From Cytophagales bacterium (lineage in GTDB: Bacteria > Bacteroidota > Bacteroidia > Cytophagales > Microscillaceae): a stretch of 62,474 nt of DNA. The translations under genes were made by a program, and so were the position numbers. The first letter of the stretch is position 1. Every line of letters begins with the position of its first letter. The stretch spans positions 1 to 62,474 of the forward strand of contig JAAFIN010000003.1 of assembly GCA_013297825.1 (NCBI GenBank). Direction: 5' to 3'. Below the pieces are notes generated by a model. The model was not told the origin of the DNA. It searched no databases and was given only the letters and a program-made list of their open reading frames with translations. Shown here piece after piece: positions 33,405 through 43,128 of this stretch.

Positions 33405-34763
33405 ATGAAAAATAAAATTTTACTATTTCTATTTCCTGCTATTTTATTTTCGTGTACGATTTATATTACTTGGGTGTATGGATTTCATTTTCCTTTTTCT
33501 GACCAATGGGATTTTGTAAACGGTTTAGAGATTTTTCATTCAAATAAATTAAATTTAACATACCTTTTTGCACAACATAACGAACACAGAATATTTTTTC
33601 CAAGAGTAATTATGTTTTTTATGGCATATTTCACAAATTGGAATATTGGTTATGAAATTATTATAAATTTTTTATTGGGTTTTAGTATTTTTTTAGTAAT
33701 ATATAAAGTTTTAGATAATGTTTTTGATTTTAAAAATAAACCTATATTTTTTGGTATTTTATCAGTAGCAAATGTTTCATTATTATTTTTGTCAATGATT
33801 CACTACGAAAATTGGACGTGGGGCTGGCAAATACAAATATTTTTGAATATTTTGATGGTTATTTTGGGTATAATGTGGCTTAATAAATCAGAATACAAAA
33901 TAGAATATTTTATTTTTGCTATTTTGGCTGGTATTGTGGCTACATTTTCTTTTGCAAATGGAATGTTTTTTTGGGTAATAGGTGGATTGATGATATTAAC
34001 TTTCCAAAAAATAACATTCCAACAGAAGATACAATATTTATCTTGTTGGATTTTAGTGTTTGTTTGCGTATTTTCTTTTTATATGTGGGGTTATCAAAGC
34101 CCTGCTGGATTAAATAAAAAAGCATTTACAGTTGATTTTATAACAAAATATATCAGTTTTGTAATAGGATATTTTGGTATTTGGGTAAGTAATCCCAATG
34201 ATAAATTTAACATTGGTGTTTTAAGCCTTTTGTTACAAATTATTGGAATAACTTATTTTTATCAAAAAAAAATACTTTTTTCTCCTCAAATCCGTATTTT
34301 TTGGTTACTATCTTTTTATACAATCATAAGTGCAATGGTGTCAGGTTTGGGAAGGGCTGATTTTGGCGAAGGTAATAATATTTTGACAGGGGGCGTTTAT
34401 CACTTGGCACCAAGATACATTTTAATAAGTTCCTTTTTTTGGTTGTTTAATTTTGTATTTTTATTTACACTTGTGGATAGAAATATGATATATTTTAGAA
34501 TAAAAAAACTTTCAGATATATCAGTATTTATATTTTCTATTGCACTTTTAGTTATCTTAGTCATGAATTTTATCCTTTTGAAAGGGCATATATCAGGTAT
34601 TGCTGATGCAAAAGAAATGTATAAAAGAACATTGAAAGCAAGTCAAGAAATTAAAAAAGAAAACCCAGATTTTGAAATTTTAAAATCAATATACAACAAT
34701 GAAGAAATTATTTTAAATAATATCAAAATTCTTAAAAAAAGAAAATTAGCAGGGTTTCATTAA
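33405..34763 (+). CDS. Polytopic membrane protein, probable GT-C-like glycosyltransferase (copy 2)
   Basis: A 452-residue membrane protein with about 10 helices, paralogous to 31213-32604: both have F-x-DQW, then FAQHNEHR-x-x-FPR, then AYFTNWNI, and a shared WGWQIQIFLNI segment. The first helix is shorter and the C-terminal tail basic. Two GT-C-like paralogues flanking one GT2 suggest that the two use the same carrier-linked sugar at different positions of the glycan. That is inference from order and similarity. Confidence 0.72.
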   Translation: MKNKILLFLFPAILFSCTIYITWVYGFHFPFSDQWDFVNGLEIFHSNKLNLTYLFAQHNEHRIFFPRVIMFFMAYFTNWNIGYEIIINFLLGFSIFLVIYKVLDNVFDFKNKPIFFGILSVANVSLLFLSMIHYENWTWGWQIQIFLNILMVILGIMWLNKSEYKIEYFIFAILAGIVATFSFANGMFFWVIGGLMILTFQKITFQQKIQYLSCWILVFVCVFSFYMWGYQSPAGLNKKAFTVDFITKYISFVIGYFGIWVSNPNDKFNIGVLSLLLQIIGITYFYQKKILFSPQIRIFWLLSFYTIISAMVSGLGRADFGEGNNILTGGVYHLAPRYILISSFFWLFNFVFLFTLVDRNMIYFRIKKLSDISVFIFSIALLVILVMNFILLKGHISGIADAKEMYKRTLKASQEIKKENPDFEILKSIYNNEEIILNNIKILKKRKLAGFH

Positions 34764-34800
34764 ATCTACTAATTTTTTTCACATAAAAATATAAAAAAAA

Positions 34801-35862
34801 ATGAAAATAGCCCTTATTACAGGTTCTGCTGGCTTAATTGGCAGTGAAGCAGTGGAATTTTTTAGCCAAAAATTTGATTTGGTAATTGGTATTGATAATA
34901 ATTATCGCCAAATATTATTTGGTAAAGATGCCTCTGTGCAGTGGAATATTGATAGACTGCAACACGAAATTCCAAATTATAAACATTATACCGCAGATAT
35001 TCGCAATTTTGAGGAGATTCAAAAAATATTCTCAGAATATAAAAATGATATTGCCCTTGTGATACATACCGCAGCACAACCCAGCCACGATTGGGCAATG
35101 AAAGAGCCACTCACGGATTTTGGCATCAATGCACAAGGTACTATCAATATGCTTGAAAATGTACGTCTGCATTGTCCAAAAGCAGTTTTTATATTCACAT
35201 CTACCAACAAAGTTTATGGTGATACGCCTAATTATTTGCCTTTGGTAGAATTAGAAAATCGTTGGGAAATCGCAGAAAATCACCCTTATTATAAAAATGG
35301 TATTGATGAATTTATGAGCATTGACCAAACCAAACACTCACTTTTTGGTGCATCAAAAGTAGCTGGGGACGTTATGGCACAAGAATATGGAAAATATTTT
35401 GATATGAATGTAGGCGTATTTCGTGGTGGTTGCCTTACAGGACCCAAACATTCAGGTACGCAGTTACACGGATTTTTGTCTTATTTGATGAAATGTGCTA
35501 TAACAGGCGACCATTACACTGTTTTTGGGTACAAAGGCAAACAAGTAAGGGACAATATTCATAGTTTTGATTTAGTAAATATGTTTTGGCATTTTTATCA
35601 AAATCCTCGTCAGGGCGAAGTATATAATGCAGGTGGAAGTAGATTTGCAAATTGTTCAATGGCAGAAGGTATCAAAACTTGTGAAAAAATCACAGGCAAA
35701 AAAATGAATTTTTCGTATTCTGAAACCAATCGTATTGGCGACCACATTTGGTGGGTTTCTGATGTAAGCAAATTCAAATTACATTATCCAAATTGGGATT
35801 TTACGTATAATGTGGAAGATACATTAGCCCAAATATTTGAGGCAATGCGAAAAAGAGTGTAA
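34801..35862 (+). CDS. SDR epimerase of the CDP-tyvelose epimerase type, with Tyr-to-Phe active-site change
   Basis: A 353-residue extended [59 protein letters not shown]. At the usual Y-x-x-x-K site this protein has LFGASK, so the catalytic Tyr position is Phe. I recall FGASK in other members of this subgroup, so it may be a subgroup feature and not decay. The [18 protein letters not shown] stretch and [21 protein letters not shown] end are typical. It is only loosely similar to the epimerase at 30146. It is probably the second epimerase step in making the cluster's sugar donor. Confidence 0.83.
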   Translation: MKIALITGSAGLIGSEAVEFFSQKFDLVIGIDNNYRQILFGKDASVQWNIDRLQHEIPNYKHYTADIRNFEEIQKIFSEYKNDIALVIHTAAQPSHDWAMKEPLTDFGINAQGTINMLENVRLHCPKAVFIFTSTNKVYGDTPNYLPLVELENRWEIAENHPYYKNGIDEFMSIDQTKHSLFGASKVAGDVMAQEYGKYFDMNVGVFRGGCLTGPKHSGTQLHGFLSYLMKCAITGDHYTVFGYKGKQVRDNIHSFDLVNMFWHFYQNPRQGEVYNAGGSRFANCSMAEGIKTCEKITGKKMNFSYSETNRIGDHIWWVSDVSKFKLHYPNWDFTYNVEDTLAQIFEAMRKRV

Positions 35863-35891
35863 TAAAATCATGTAAAGCAATAAAATAATAC

Positions 35892-35925
35892 AACTTTCCA
35901 AAAAATTAAAAAATTTTGGAAAGTT
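35892..35925 (+). terminator. Terminator-like hairpin inside the glycan cluster
   Basis: AACTTTCCAAAA pairs with TTTTGGAAAGTT (12 bp) around 10 A/T bases, followed by TTGTTATTTT. It stands in the 115-base gap after the second epimerase and could split the cluster into two transcription units. Confidence 0.6.
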
Positions 35926-35977
35926 TTGTTATTTTCACTTAAAATTATCAAAACAAGCATTTTTTTAAAATAAAATT

Positions 35978-38035
35978 ATGATTTTTTCTAAATTTTTACA
36001 ATATCAGCCCACATTTACAACTTTACAAAAAAATGGGATAGCAATTTTATTTACACTTTTATTGTTACCTACTTTTTTAGTTTTTACGGTAAGTATTGGT
36101 TTAGACCCTTCTTGGATATTAGGGTTGAATATATCAGTATTTAACAATCAAATATTTGGGGAAGATTATATTTTTACTTATGGTGTATTGGGCTTTTTGC
36201 ATACAAGATGTGCATATAATTTTTCTAAATGGTATTTATTATTATTTGATTTTTTGATTTTAATAAATGTCTATTGGATTATTAAAAGTGGAATTCAAAA
36301 AATTAGTTTTTTGTATCAATATATTGTATTTTCTCTTGTATTATTGATTTTGGTAAAATTTAATTTTTTTATTTTTTTTGCTTTAGCAGAGCTTATAATG
36401 ATTTGTGGTGCTGGTATGCTGTTGTGTAGCATTCAACAAAAAAACTTTTATTATTTTATCTCATTTACTATCTTATGTGCATTAGCCATACATATCAAAA
36501 TAAGCTATGGTTTTTTATTATTTATTTTATTTTTTGTTGGTTTTGCGTATATTTTTTGGCAAAAAACATTTTTACGTGTTTGGTTGATAATTCCCTTACT
36601 TTTGTATTTTTCTATATTTTTAGGCATAAGTTTTTATTTTAAAGTTAATATTGCAGGATACATTGTAGAAGGAAGTGAAATAATAAGTGGTTACAACGAA
36701 GCAATGTTTTTGGTTACAAAGCCATTTCATTTGTTTTTGGCATTGATATTTACGATTTTATTTTTAATTTCAATGTTTTTTGAATATAAAAATTGTGAAA
36801 ATAAAATATTTTTTTTGTTGATATTTTTTAGCATTGGATTGAGCTTATTTTACACGTTCAAAGCTCAATTTGTAAGAGCAGAAGGTAGGCAAATGGTGTT
36901 TTTTGGTTGTGTAAGTGCGATTTATGGTTTGTATTATTTGCAATTAAATAAACCTTTATTTGTTAGCAAAATATTTTTCTTTTTGATAATTGTAATCTCT
37001 ATTATTTTTGTAATAGATAATAAGATAAAACAAAAATCTTTTGAGCTTAGTGCTGTTTTTTCTGTGTCTTATCTCACAGATATTTTTACAGATATTTCTT
37101 ACAAAAATACAATTTCAAAAGAAGATAAAGAAAAAATAAAACTTCCTGAAAAAATAATACATATTATTAAAAATGGAAGTGTGGATATACTACCCACTGA
37201 AATATCACTCATCAACATTCATAATCTGAAATACAATCCACGCCCTATTCCTCAGACATATTCTGCATATACACCTCGTTTAGATAGCCTCAACGCAAAT
37301 AAATATCTTGGAAAAAATGCCCCTGATTTTTTGATTTTTGATAATAACCAAACCATTGATAATAGATATGCTTTTTGGGAAGAATCTAAAACAAAACTTG
37401 CGATTTTTACAAATTATGAGCTTGTATATAGCCAAAAACAAACCGAAGAATTGCCTTTTGATGAAAAATTTTATCTTTTAAAAAATCCTGATGTAGCAGA
37501 GGCTTTTTACCGAAAAGAAATAAAAAATGGTTATGAACATTATATAAAACACGGAAAAGCAGAAGGTCGTATTGCTTCACCTGATTATTTTGGTATGCTT
37601 TTATTCAAAAGGAAGACAACTCCAAAAAAATTACATACAAAAACCCTTAAAAAAACCACTGAACAACTTGGAAAAGTCATTAAAATAGATGAAAATAAAA
37701 ATTTTGTTTATATTTATCCCAAAATAAAATACAATACTTTGGGAAAAATTACCAAATTTTTATACAGACCGCCACTTGTAGAGGCAAAAATTAAATATGA
37801 AGATGGGCAAGAACAGGTTTTTAGAGCGATTGTACCAATTTTAAGAGGCGGAATTTTTATAAATTATAAAATAATTTCAAATGTGGAAGCACAATCATTT
37901 TTTGAACATAATTTTAAACAAAGCCTTACAAATAACAAAAAAATAAAAGAAATTACTTTTTTTTCCAAAGATGAAAGCCTTTTTCTCACAAAAGATTTTG
38001 AGGTAATTTGGGAAGAAAAATCATTGATAGAATAA
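35978..38035 (+). CDS. Membrane protein with large soluble C-terminal domain, unknown
   Basis: A 685-residue protein. Residues 1-350 contain about 10 hydrophobic helices. The rest is soluble, with KYNPRPIPQTYSAYTPRLDSLNANKYL and, near 490-525, the phrase FYLLKNPDVAEAF ... YEHYIKHGKAEGR. That NPDVA ... HY-x-x-[HG]GKAEGR motif occurs in many surface-glycan and large secreted proteins, and its function is unclear. The membrane half resembles glucosyl- or polymerase-type proteins of O-antigen clusters but I do not recognise a family. Its location after two epimerases and before transferases supports a glycan role. Confidence 0.65.
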   Translation: MIFSKFLQYQPTFTTLQKNGIAILFTLLLLPTFLVFTVSIGLDPSWILGLNISVFNNQIFGEDYIFTYGVLGFLHTRCAYNFSKWYLLLFDFLILINVYWIIKSGIQKISFLYQYIVFSLVLLILVKFNFFIFFALAELIMICGAGMLLCSIQQKNFYYFISFTILCALAIHIKISYGFLLFILFFVGFAYIFWQKTFLRVWLIIPLLLYFSIFLGISFYFKVNIAGYIVEGSEIISGYNEAMFLVTKPFHLFLALIFTILFLISMFFEYKNCENKIFFLLIFFSIGLSLFYTFKAQFVRAEGRQMVFFGCVSAIYGLYYLQLNKPLFVSKIFFFLIIVISIIFVIDNKIKQKSFELSAVFSVSYLTDIFTDISYKNTISKEDKEKIKLPEKIIHIIKNGSVDILPTEISLINIHNLKYNPRPIPQTYSAYTPRLDSLNANKYLGKNAPDFLIFDNNQTIDNRYAFWEESKTKLAIFTNYELVYSQKQTEELPFDEKFYLLKNPDVAEAFYRKEIKNGYEHYIKHGKAEGRIASPDYFGMLLFKRKTTPKKLHTKTLKKTTEQLGKVIKIDENKNFVYIYPKIKYNTLGKITKFLYRPPLVEAKIKYEDGQEQVFRAIVPILRGGIFINYKIISNVEAQSFFEHNFKQSLTNNKKIKEITFFSKDESLFLTKDFEVIWEEKSLIE

Positions 38036-38062
38036 ATTTTTAATTTTATATAAACAAAAAAT

Positions 38063-38983
38063 ATGCTCCCTTACGCTGAATATCCTTTTCATTCCATTTC
38101 TATGACACAAGATGAGATACTTAAAAATATCTTAGAAAACCTTGCCAAAGAAAATATTGAAATTATCATAGAAACAGGTACTTTTAATGGACTTGGTTCT
38201 ACTACATTTGTGTCTAATGCTTTTGAAAAGTGTAACACATTAAAAACCTTTTACACATTGGAAGTAAATCCAAATAGCCACGCAGATGCTGTAGAAAATT
38301 TAAAAAAATTTCCAAAAGTGGTTTGTTTGAATGGTGCATCACTTAATTTAAGAGAGGCATTAAATTTTGTAGAAAATGATGAAGCCATAAATCATCACGA
38401 ACGCTATCCTGATATTTTTATTGATACTTTGATAAATCCTGTAGCTTTTTATGCTAACGAACTCAAAGGACTTTTGGGAGAGGAAAGCCCCCCAAACCCC
38501 AAAGGGGGGGGAAATCCCAAAGAAGAATATATGACAAATAAAAAAATTTCTGTATCTCAACCCCAACGTCCTTTTTCACTTAGACGTTTTTTGAGAAAAT
38601 TATTTGGAATAAAAACCAAAGAAGATTTAAAAAAAGAACAAGCAGAAAAAGAGCGTTTGGAAAAAATAGAAAAGGAACAATTAGAAAAAGAAAAAAAGCA
38701 AAGGTTAAAACCTACACTTATTATAGAAAATTTGTTGGAAGAACTTATAAATAAATACGAAAATGCAAATCTTTTTGTAATTTTGGATTCTGCGGGTGGG
38801 GTTGGTTATATGGAATTTCAAAAAGTAATGTCTTTATTAGGCAAAAAATCTTTTTATTTGATGCTTGATGATACACATCATTTAAAACATTTTCGTAGTT
38901 TGAGAGATATTCAACAAAACCCAAATTTTAATATTTTGGGGGTAAGCAAACAAAATGGTTGGTGTGTAGCAAAACATTTGTAA
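38063..38983 (+). CDS. SAM-methyltransferase-like protein split by a charged insert
   Basis: A 306-residue protein. The N-terminal half begins a Rossmann-type fold (IIIETGTFNGLGSTTFVSNAF, FYTLEVNPNSHADAVENL), like class I methyltransferases of glycan clusters. The C-terminal part LFVILDSAGGVGYMEFQKV and YLMLDDTHHLKHFRSLRDI completes it. Between them, residues about 140-225, is an insert of SPPNPKGGG, an Arg-rich FSLRRFLRKLFG and a Glu/Lys-rich helix. The first part of this insert is encoded by a piece of the intergenic palindromic element (38484-38515). Whether the enzyme is active is unknown. It lies 27 bases after the previous stop. Confidence 0.65.
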   Translation: MLPYAEYPFHSISMTQDEILKNILENLAKENIEIIIETGTFNGLGSTTFVSNAFEKCNTLKTFYTLEVNPNSHADAVENLKKFPKVVCLNGASLNLREALNFVENDEAINHHERYPDIFIDTLINPVAFYANELKGLLGEESPPNPKGGGNPKEEYMTNKKISVSQPQRPFSLRRFLRKLFGIKTKEDLKKEQAEKERLEKIEKEQLEKEKKQRLKPTLIIENLLEELINKYENANLFVILDSAGGVGYMEFQKVMSLLGKKSFYLMLDDTHHLKHFRSLRDIQQNPNFNILGVSKQNGWCVAKHL

Positions 38984-39002
38984 TTTTAATTCATAAAATA
39001 AA

Positions 39003-40115
39003 ATGCAAAAAAAACGAAATTTCTTTCAAAAACTTTGGCTAAAAATTAATAATCCTTTGCAATATTGTTATGAATATGAAGGACTAACAAAAATTATTGA
39101 AAACAAACAAATAGAAGCAAATAATATTGCAAGATTACATTCTGATGAATACATTAAAAATTTTGTCCAAAAGTTTACACGAGAATCAGAAGAAAATACA
39201 AATAAAATAATAGAAAATATTGTAAAAAAATGGGAAAGTCAAATTCCACATTTTCCAGAAAAATCTTTTGAAGATTTAAGCCAAGAATTTAATGCTAAAA
39301 TTTCTAATATAAAAAAATCACAAGAAATATTGAATTTTAAACATTCAGGACATCTTGGAGATTTGATTTATAGCCTTCCTACTGCAATAAGCCTTTCAGA
39401 AAATAGACAAAATTCTTTTAATTTTTTTGTTGATATAAAAAAGAAAAGCGTTTATAAAGACAACCAAGAGCATTTTGGAGGCGGAAAAATGCTCAATGAA
39501 AAAACTTTTACTATGTTAAAACCTTTATTGGAACAACAATCATACATCAAAAGCGTTGGAATTTTTGATGAAAATACAAATGATACAAACTCAAATATGG
39601 ATTATAATTTGGATATTTTCAGAGAGTTACCCATATTTTTAAATAGAGGCAATATTGCAAAATGGTATTCTTATGCTTTTGGGGCATATTTTGATTTGTC
39701 AAATGCTTGGATTAGTGTAATACCAAATAAACAATATCAAGAAAATATCATATTAGCACGTAGCCAACGATACAATAATCCACACATTGATTACACATTT
39801 TTGTCAAAATATGAAAATATTATTTTTCTTGGTGTGGAGAATGAATATCAAACAATGAAAAAAAAAATTCCAAATTTAATATTCAAAGAAGTAAATAATT
39901 TTTTGGAAATGGCACAGATAATTGCAGGTTGTAAATTTTTTATTGGAAATCAATCATTTCCTTATGCACTTGCAGAAGCCTTGAAAGTTCCTCGTTTGTT
40001 GGAAATATTTTATCAAAATCCAAATGTAATTCCCAATGGAAACAATGGCTATGATTTTTATTTTCAATATCATTTTGAAAATTTAGTAAAAAAATTGAAT
40101 ATATCAAATTCATAA
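39003..40115 (+). CDS. GT9/heptosyltransferase-like glycosyltransferase
   Basis: A 370-residue protein. After a helical N-terminus of about 110 residues comes FKHSGHLGDLIYSLPTAISL, the typical GT-B GT9 start, and near the C-terminus FLGVENEYQTM and FIGNQSFPYALAEALKVPRLLEIF, which is the donor-binding part of heptosyltransferase-like enzymes. The fold assignment is good and the donor sugar unknown. The helical N-terminus is longer than in LPS heptosyltransferases. It lies 19 bases after the previous gene. Confidence 0.75.
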   Translation: MQKKRNFFQKLWLKINNPLQYCYEYEGLTKIIENKQIEANNIARLHSDEYIKNFVQKFTRESEENTNKIIENIVKKWESQIPHFPEKSFEDLSQEFNAKISNIKKSQEILNFKHSGHLGDLIYSLPTAISLSENRQNSFNFFVDIKKKSVYKDNQEHFGGGKMLNEKTFTMLKPLLEQQSYIKSVGIFDENTNDTNSNMDYNLDIFRELPIFLNRGNIAKWYSYAFGAYFDLSNAWISVIPNKQYQENIILARSQRYNNPHIDYTFLSKYENIIFLGVENEYQTMKKKIPNLIFKEVNNFLEMAQIIAGCKFFIGNQSFPYALAEALKVPRLLEIFYQNPNVIPNGNNGYDFYFQYHFENLVKKLNISNS

Positions 40116-40154
40116 TAATATTTTATTAAAAACAATATTTTTAAACATCTTCAA

Positions 40155-41180
40155 ATGAAAAATGTAATATCTCCTTTGGTTTCTATTGTTTTATGTACTT
40201 ACAATGGTGCTAAATACTTACCTGCTCAGCTTGATAGTATTTTAGCACAAACTCATGCTAATATTGAATTGGTAGTTGTTGATGATAATTCAATAGATGA
40301 TACCATAAAAATTTTGGAAAATTATAACGAAAAATATGTTAATCATAACATAAAAATTCATCAAAATATTGAAAATTTGGGCTACATAAAAAACTTTGAA
40401 AAAGGTATAAATCTTGCCAAAGGCGATTATATCGCAATAAGTGACCAAGATGATATATGGAAACCTGAAAAAATAGCGAAATGTGTGGAAAATATAGGAA
40501 ATAATAGTCTTATATATCATGATTCTGAATTTATAGATGAAGAAGGTAATCTTTTGAATAAAAAAATTTCAGAAATTATAAAAATGTATCAAGGCAATGA
40601 TTGTAGAGCTTTATTATTAGATAATTGTGTTTCTGGACACAGTATGATGTTTAAAAAAGAAATTTTACAATTTATTTTTCCTTTCTCAACCAAAATGCAC
40701 TATGATTGGTGGATTGCCTTTGTAGCATCTGCCTATCAAGGAATTGCATACATTGATGAAGCATTGGTACAATATAGACAACATACCAATAACGTAACAG
40801 ATATGTTGGGACGCTCTAACGAACAAAAAGAGGAACAAATAACGCCTTATATGCACGCACAGGCAAAAATAGCACATAAAAGATTAGAATTTGAAAACGA
40901 AATCAATCGTTTAGAACAACTCACGAAAGCACCTTTCAAAGATGAGAAAATAAAAAAATATGTATTAAATTTTTACAAGGCTATGAAGCACAAAGAAAAA
41001 TATGTATTTGTGCCAAGTTTGCTTTGGATATGGCTCAAAGGATTAAATATTGTATTTGAAACACGTTATAAAAAGAAAAAAAGCAATATAAACCACATCA
41101 TACAAACTGCTCTTTTTAGGTGCTATAATGCTATTCCAACTATTGAAAATTGGCGAGAAAAATACAAAGTAAAATTTTAA
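40155..41180 (+). CDS. GT2 glycosyltransferase, rhamnosyl-type
   Basis: A 341-residue GT2: VSIVLCTYNGAKYLPAQLDS, VVVDDNSIDDT and the metal-binding ISDQDDIWKPEKI, which is the common SDQDDIW form of O-antigen rhamnosyl- and related transferases. The acceptor region contains HYDWWIAFVASAYQGIAYIDEALVQYRQH. It is the last gene of the glycan cluster and is followed within 3 bases of its stop by a perfect bidirectional terminator. Confidence 0.9.
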   Translation: MKNVISPLVSIVLCTYNGAKYLPAQLDSILAQTHANIELVVVDDNSIDDTIKILENYNEKYVNHNIKIHQNIENLGYIKNFEKGINLAKGDYIAISDQDDIWKPEKIAKCVENIGNNSLIYHDSEFIDEEGNLLNKKISEIIKMYQGNDCRALLLDNCVSGHSMMFKKEILQFIFPFSTKMHYDWWIAFVASAYQGIAYIDEALVQYRQHTNNVTDMLGRSNEQKEEQITPYMHAQAKIAHKRLEFENEINRLEQLTKAPFKDEKIKKYVLNFYKAMKHKEKYVFVPSLLWIWLKGLNIVFETRYKKKKSNINHIIQTALFRCYNAIPTIENWREKYKVKF

Positions 41181-41182
41181 AT

Positions 41183-41223
41183 AAAAAAAGCACAAAATTT
41201 ATATTAAATTTTGTGCTTTTTTT
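41183..41223. terminator. Perfect bidirectional terminator
   Basis: The arms AAAAAAAGCACAAAATTT and AAATTTTGTGCTTTTTTT are perfectly complementary (18 bp) around a 5-base loop. It separates the convergent GT2 and dioxygenase genes and can serve both. Confidence 0.9.
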
Positions 41224-41231
41224 ATTGGCTT

Positions 41232-42233
41232 TTATTTGAAAATCTTTTTTAAAAAACCAAATAATCCTTTTTTCTTTTTTTCAGGAAATACAGGCTCATT
41301 TGTAGGTTGTCCTTCTTCATTTTCTTTCATACGATTATTAAGAATGAATTTATCTTTTCCTGTTTCTACATAGCGAATAGGATTACCATTAAAAGTTTGT
41401 TCCACTCTCTTACCTGTGCGCATATTTACGAGTGAATGTCTAAGATACAATTCATTTGTAACCATATTGGAAAGCATAGGCGTATAATAAACACAATCTT
41501 TAAAGTAATAATGTGTTACTTGCGACCAACGAGAACTACCAGCTTTCTCAACTTTTGAGCCTCCATGTATGATATTGGAAGACCATATCAAAGCATCACC
41601 TTTTTTAGCATAAAAAGGTTTTCTTTCAAATTCAGAAGAATCCATTACTTTTTGAATAAAATCCTCATATTCGCTATAATTATCGTAAGAAGTGTCTACA
41701 ACACCATCTTTTATGTGTGCAAAATTATATTCTGGGATTTTATGGGATTTTGGATAATAAAATACCGCTCCGTTTTCGTGATTGATATCTTCCAAAGCTA
41801 TCCATACGCCACACATAAATCTTGCAGGAATAGAACTGAAATGTATTGTATCAGAATGTGCCCTTTGTCCTGTTCCAACCCTAAAATTTAGTGTTTGAAA
41901 AGGCACTACTTCTCGCCCATACAACATTTCTAAGATAGGCAAAACTTTTGGGTGGCAAGAAAGATGTTTTACTGCTTCTGATTCTTGCCAAAAATCTTGC
42001 ACACGTTGTTGGTCTCTGTACGTTTTGACAGGATAATCAGGGTTAAATGCTTTATTTTGAATATCAGACAAAGCATCTTCTATCTCTTTTTCAGTAAAAA
42101 GATTTGGTACAACAATAAAACCATCTTCATTGTATTGTTTAGCAAGTTCTTTATCTGTTTCAGAAATATTTTTAGTTTGCAAAATCTCTTTAAAAAAAGG
42201 GGATTCCACCCAAGGTAAGTTTCCGTGACTCAT
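41232..42233 (-). CDS. Phytanoyl-CoA dioxygenase (PhyH) family protein
   Basis: A 333-residue Fe(II)/2-oxoglutarate oxygenase. The jelly-roll markers are present: QRAHSDTIHFSS (first His and Asp ligands), GVWIALEDINHENGAVFYYPKSH, GDALIWSSNIIHGGSKV (third His) and the 2-oxoglutarate-binding SSRWSQVTHYYF. Residues about 15-60 form the usual N-terminal helix (YNEDGFIVVPNLFTEKEIEDAL). The last 25 residues are basic and Pro/Glu-rich (FPEKKKKGLFGFLKKIFK), perhaps a membrane-binding tail. The substrate may be lipid or a glycan-linked small molecule, as it stands next to the glycan cluster. It is monocistronic. Confidence 0.88.
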   Translation of the reverse strand: MSHGNLPWVESPFFKEILQTKNISETDKELAKQYNEDGFIVVPNLFTEKEIEDALSDIQNKAFNPDYPVKTYRDQQRVQDFWQESEAVKHLSCHPKVLPILEMLYGREVVPFQTLNFRVGTGQRAHSDTIHFSSIPARFMCGVWIALEDINHENGAVFYYPKSHKIPEYNFAHIKDGVVDTSYDNYSEYEDFIQKVMDSSEFERKPFYAKKGDALIWSSNIIHGGSKVEKAGSSRWSQVTHYYFKDCVYYTPMLSNMVTNELYLRHSLVNMRTGKRVEQTFNGNPIRYVETGKDKFILNNRMKENEEGQPTNEPVFPEKKKKGLFGFLKKIFK

Positions 42234-42366
42234 AAATGAAAAGAAATAATAAAATTTGATTTTTTTGCAAATTTAATTTTTTTTCTTAATTTTTTCCTGA
42301 TTTTTAATTAAAAAAAACAAACAAATTATGCCAGTAAAGCATTGAAAAAAATAAAACTCATTTTTT

Positions 42367-42939
42367 TTAATTCCTAATATCCTCCACTTGTCTTTGAAAT
42401 TTTTGGTAATAATCTTCGCCTAATTCTTGCAAAGCACCAATTTTGTCGTTATAACCTGTGTTATTGTGTGGAATAATATCTTTGTCCAAAAAAAGATTTA
42501 CGCATTTTCTTTTATCAAAAAAAACTTTTAATTCACGATAAGGGAATTTTGTGGTATCTTTTTGTTTTTCAATCACAAGGCATAAATGCCCTTCTTGAGT
42601 ATAGAGAAATTCGTATTGGTACAACATTTTTTCTTTCAAAATCTGTAAAGTAGCCACACGCAACACAGGTTCATTTTCGCCCACAAAACTATAATGATAC
42701 GCTTCCACGCCATAGTTTTGTGATTTATCCCACCAATCTTGTTTGAAATGGTTAAAACTCCATTCATTGACATAATATTGATTATGTTTCATTTTTTCGT
42801 GGACATATCTATACAAATCTTCTATATTGCGTGTTGCACTTGGAAAACGTTTTGGGCGTTCTTGTGCAAAAATTTTATTTTGAAAAATGCAAAATAATAC
42901 AGCACAAAATAATGCAAATAGGTAAATAATTGATTTCAT
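42367..42939 (-). CDS. Exported protein of unknown function
   Basis: About 190 residues from the ATG at 42939 (MKSIIYLFALFCAVLFCIF, then QNKIFAQ), giving a standard signal peptide; the ATG at 42975 adds 12 residues in front. The mature protein is basic and aromatic-rich (EMKHNQYYVNEWSFNHFKQDWW, YGVEAYHYSFVGENE). No named domain recognised. It is divergent from parA. Probably periplasmic. Confidence 0.7.
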   Translation of the reverse strand: MKSIIYLFALFCAVLFCIFQNKIFAQERPKRFPSATRNIEDLYRYVHEKMKHNQYYVNEWSFNHFKQDWWDKSQNYGVEAYHYSFVGENEPVLRVATLQILKEKMLYQYEFLYTQEGHLCLVIEKQKDTTKFPYRELKVFFDKRKCVNLFLDKDIIPHNNTGYNDKIGALQELGEDYYQKFQRQVEDIRN

Positions 42940-43005
42940 ATAAAACTTATACGCAAAAAAATTACCAAAAGTCAAAAACCTTGCTTTTTAGCCAAAAATT
43001 GTTTT

Positions 43006-43013
43006 TATTTTTG
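43006..43013 (+). promoter_or_regulatory. -7 box of a likely parA promoter
   Basis: TATTTTTG matches TAnnTTTG, and a TTG word lies about 22 bases before it. The transcript would carry the palindromic element 43025-43120 in its 5' leader before the parA ATG at 43129. Confidence 0.4.
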
Positions 43014-43024
43014 CAGAAAAAGAA

Positions 43025-43120
43025 GAAGCCCCCCAACCCCCAAAGGGGGAGCAAATAGAAAAAAATAAAATTTTCAATTTATTCACTAAAAAAATTCCCC
43101 CTTTGGGGGTTAGGGGGCTT
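43025..43120. repeat. G+C-rich palindromic element in the parA leader
   Basis: Left end GAAGCCCCCCAACCCCCAAA then GGGGGAG; right end TTCCCCCTTTGGGGGTTAGG then GGGCTT. The ends form a roughly 25-bp inverted repeat with nested hairpins. It ends 8 bases before the parA start codon, so as RNA it could occlude the ribosome site. Confidence 0.8.
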
Positions 43121-43128
43121 TTAAAATT

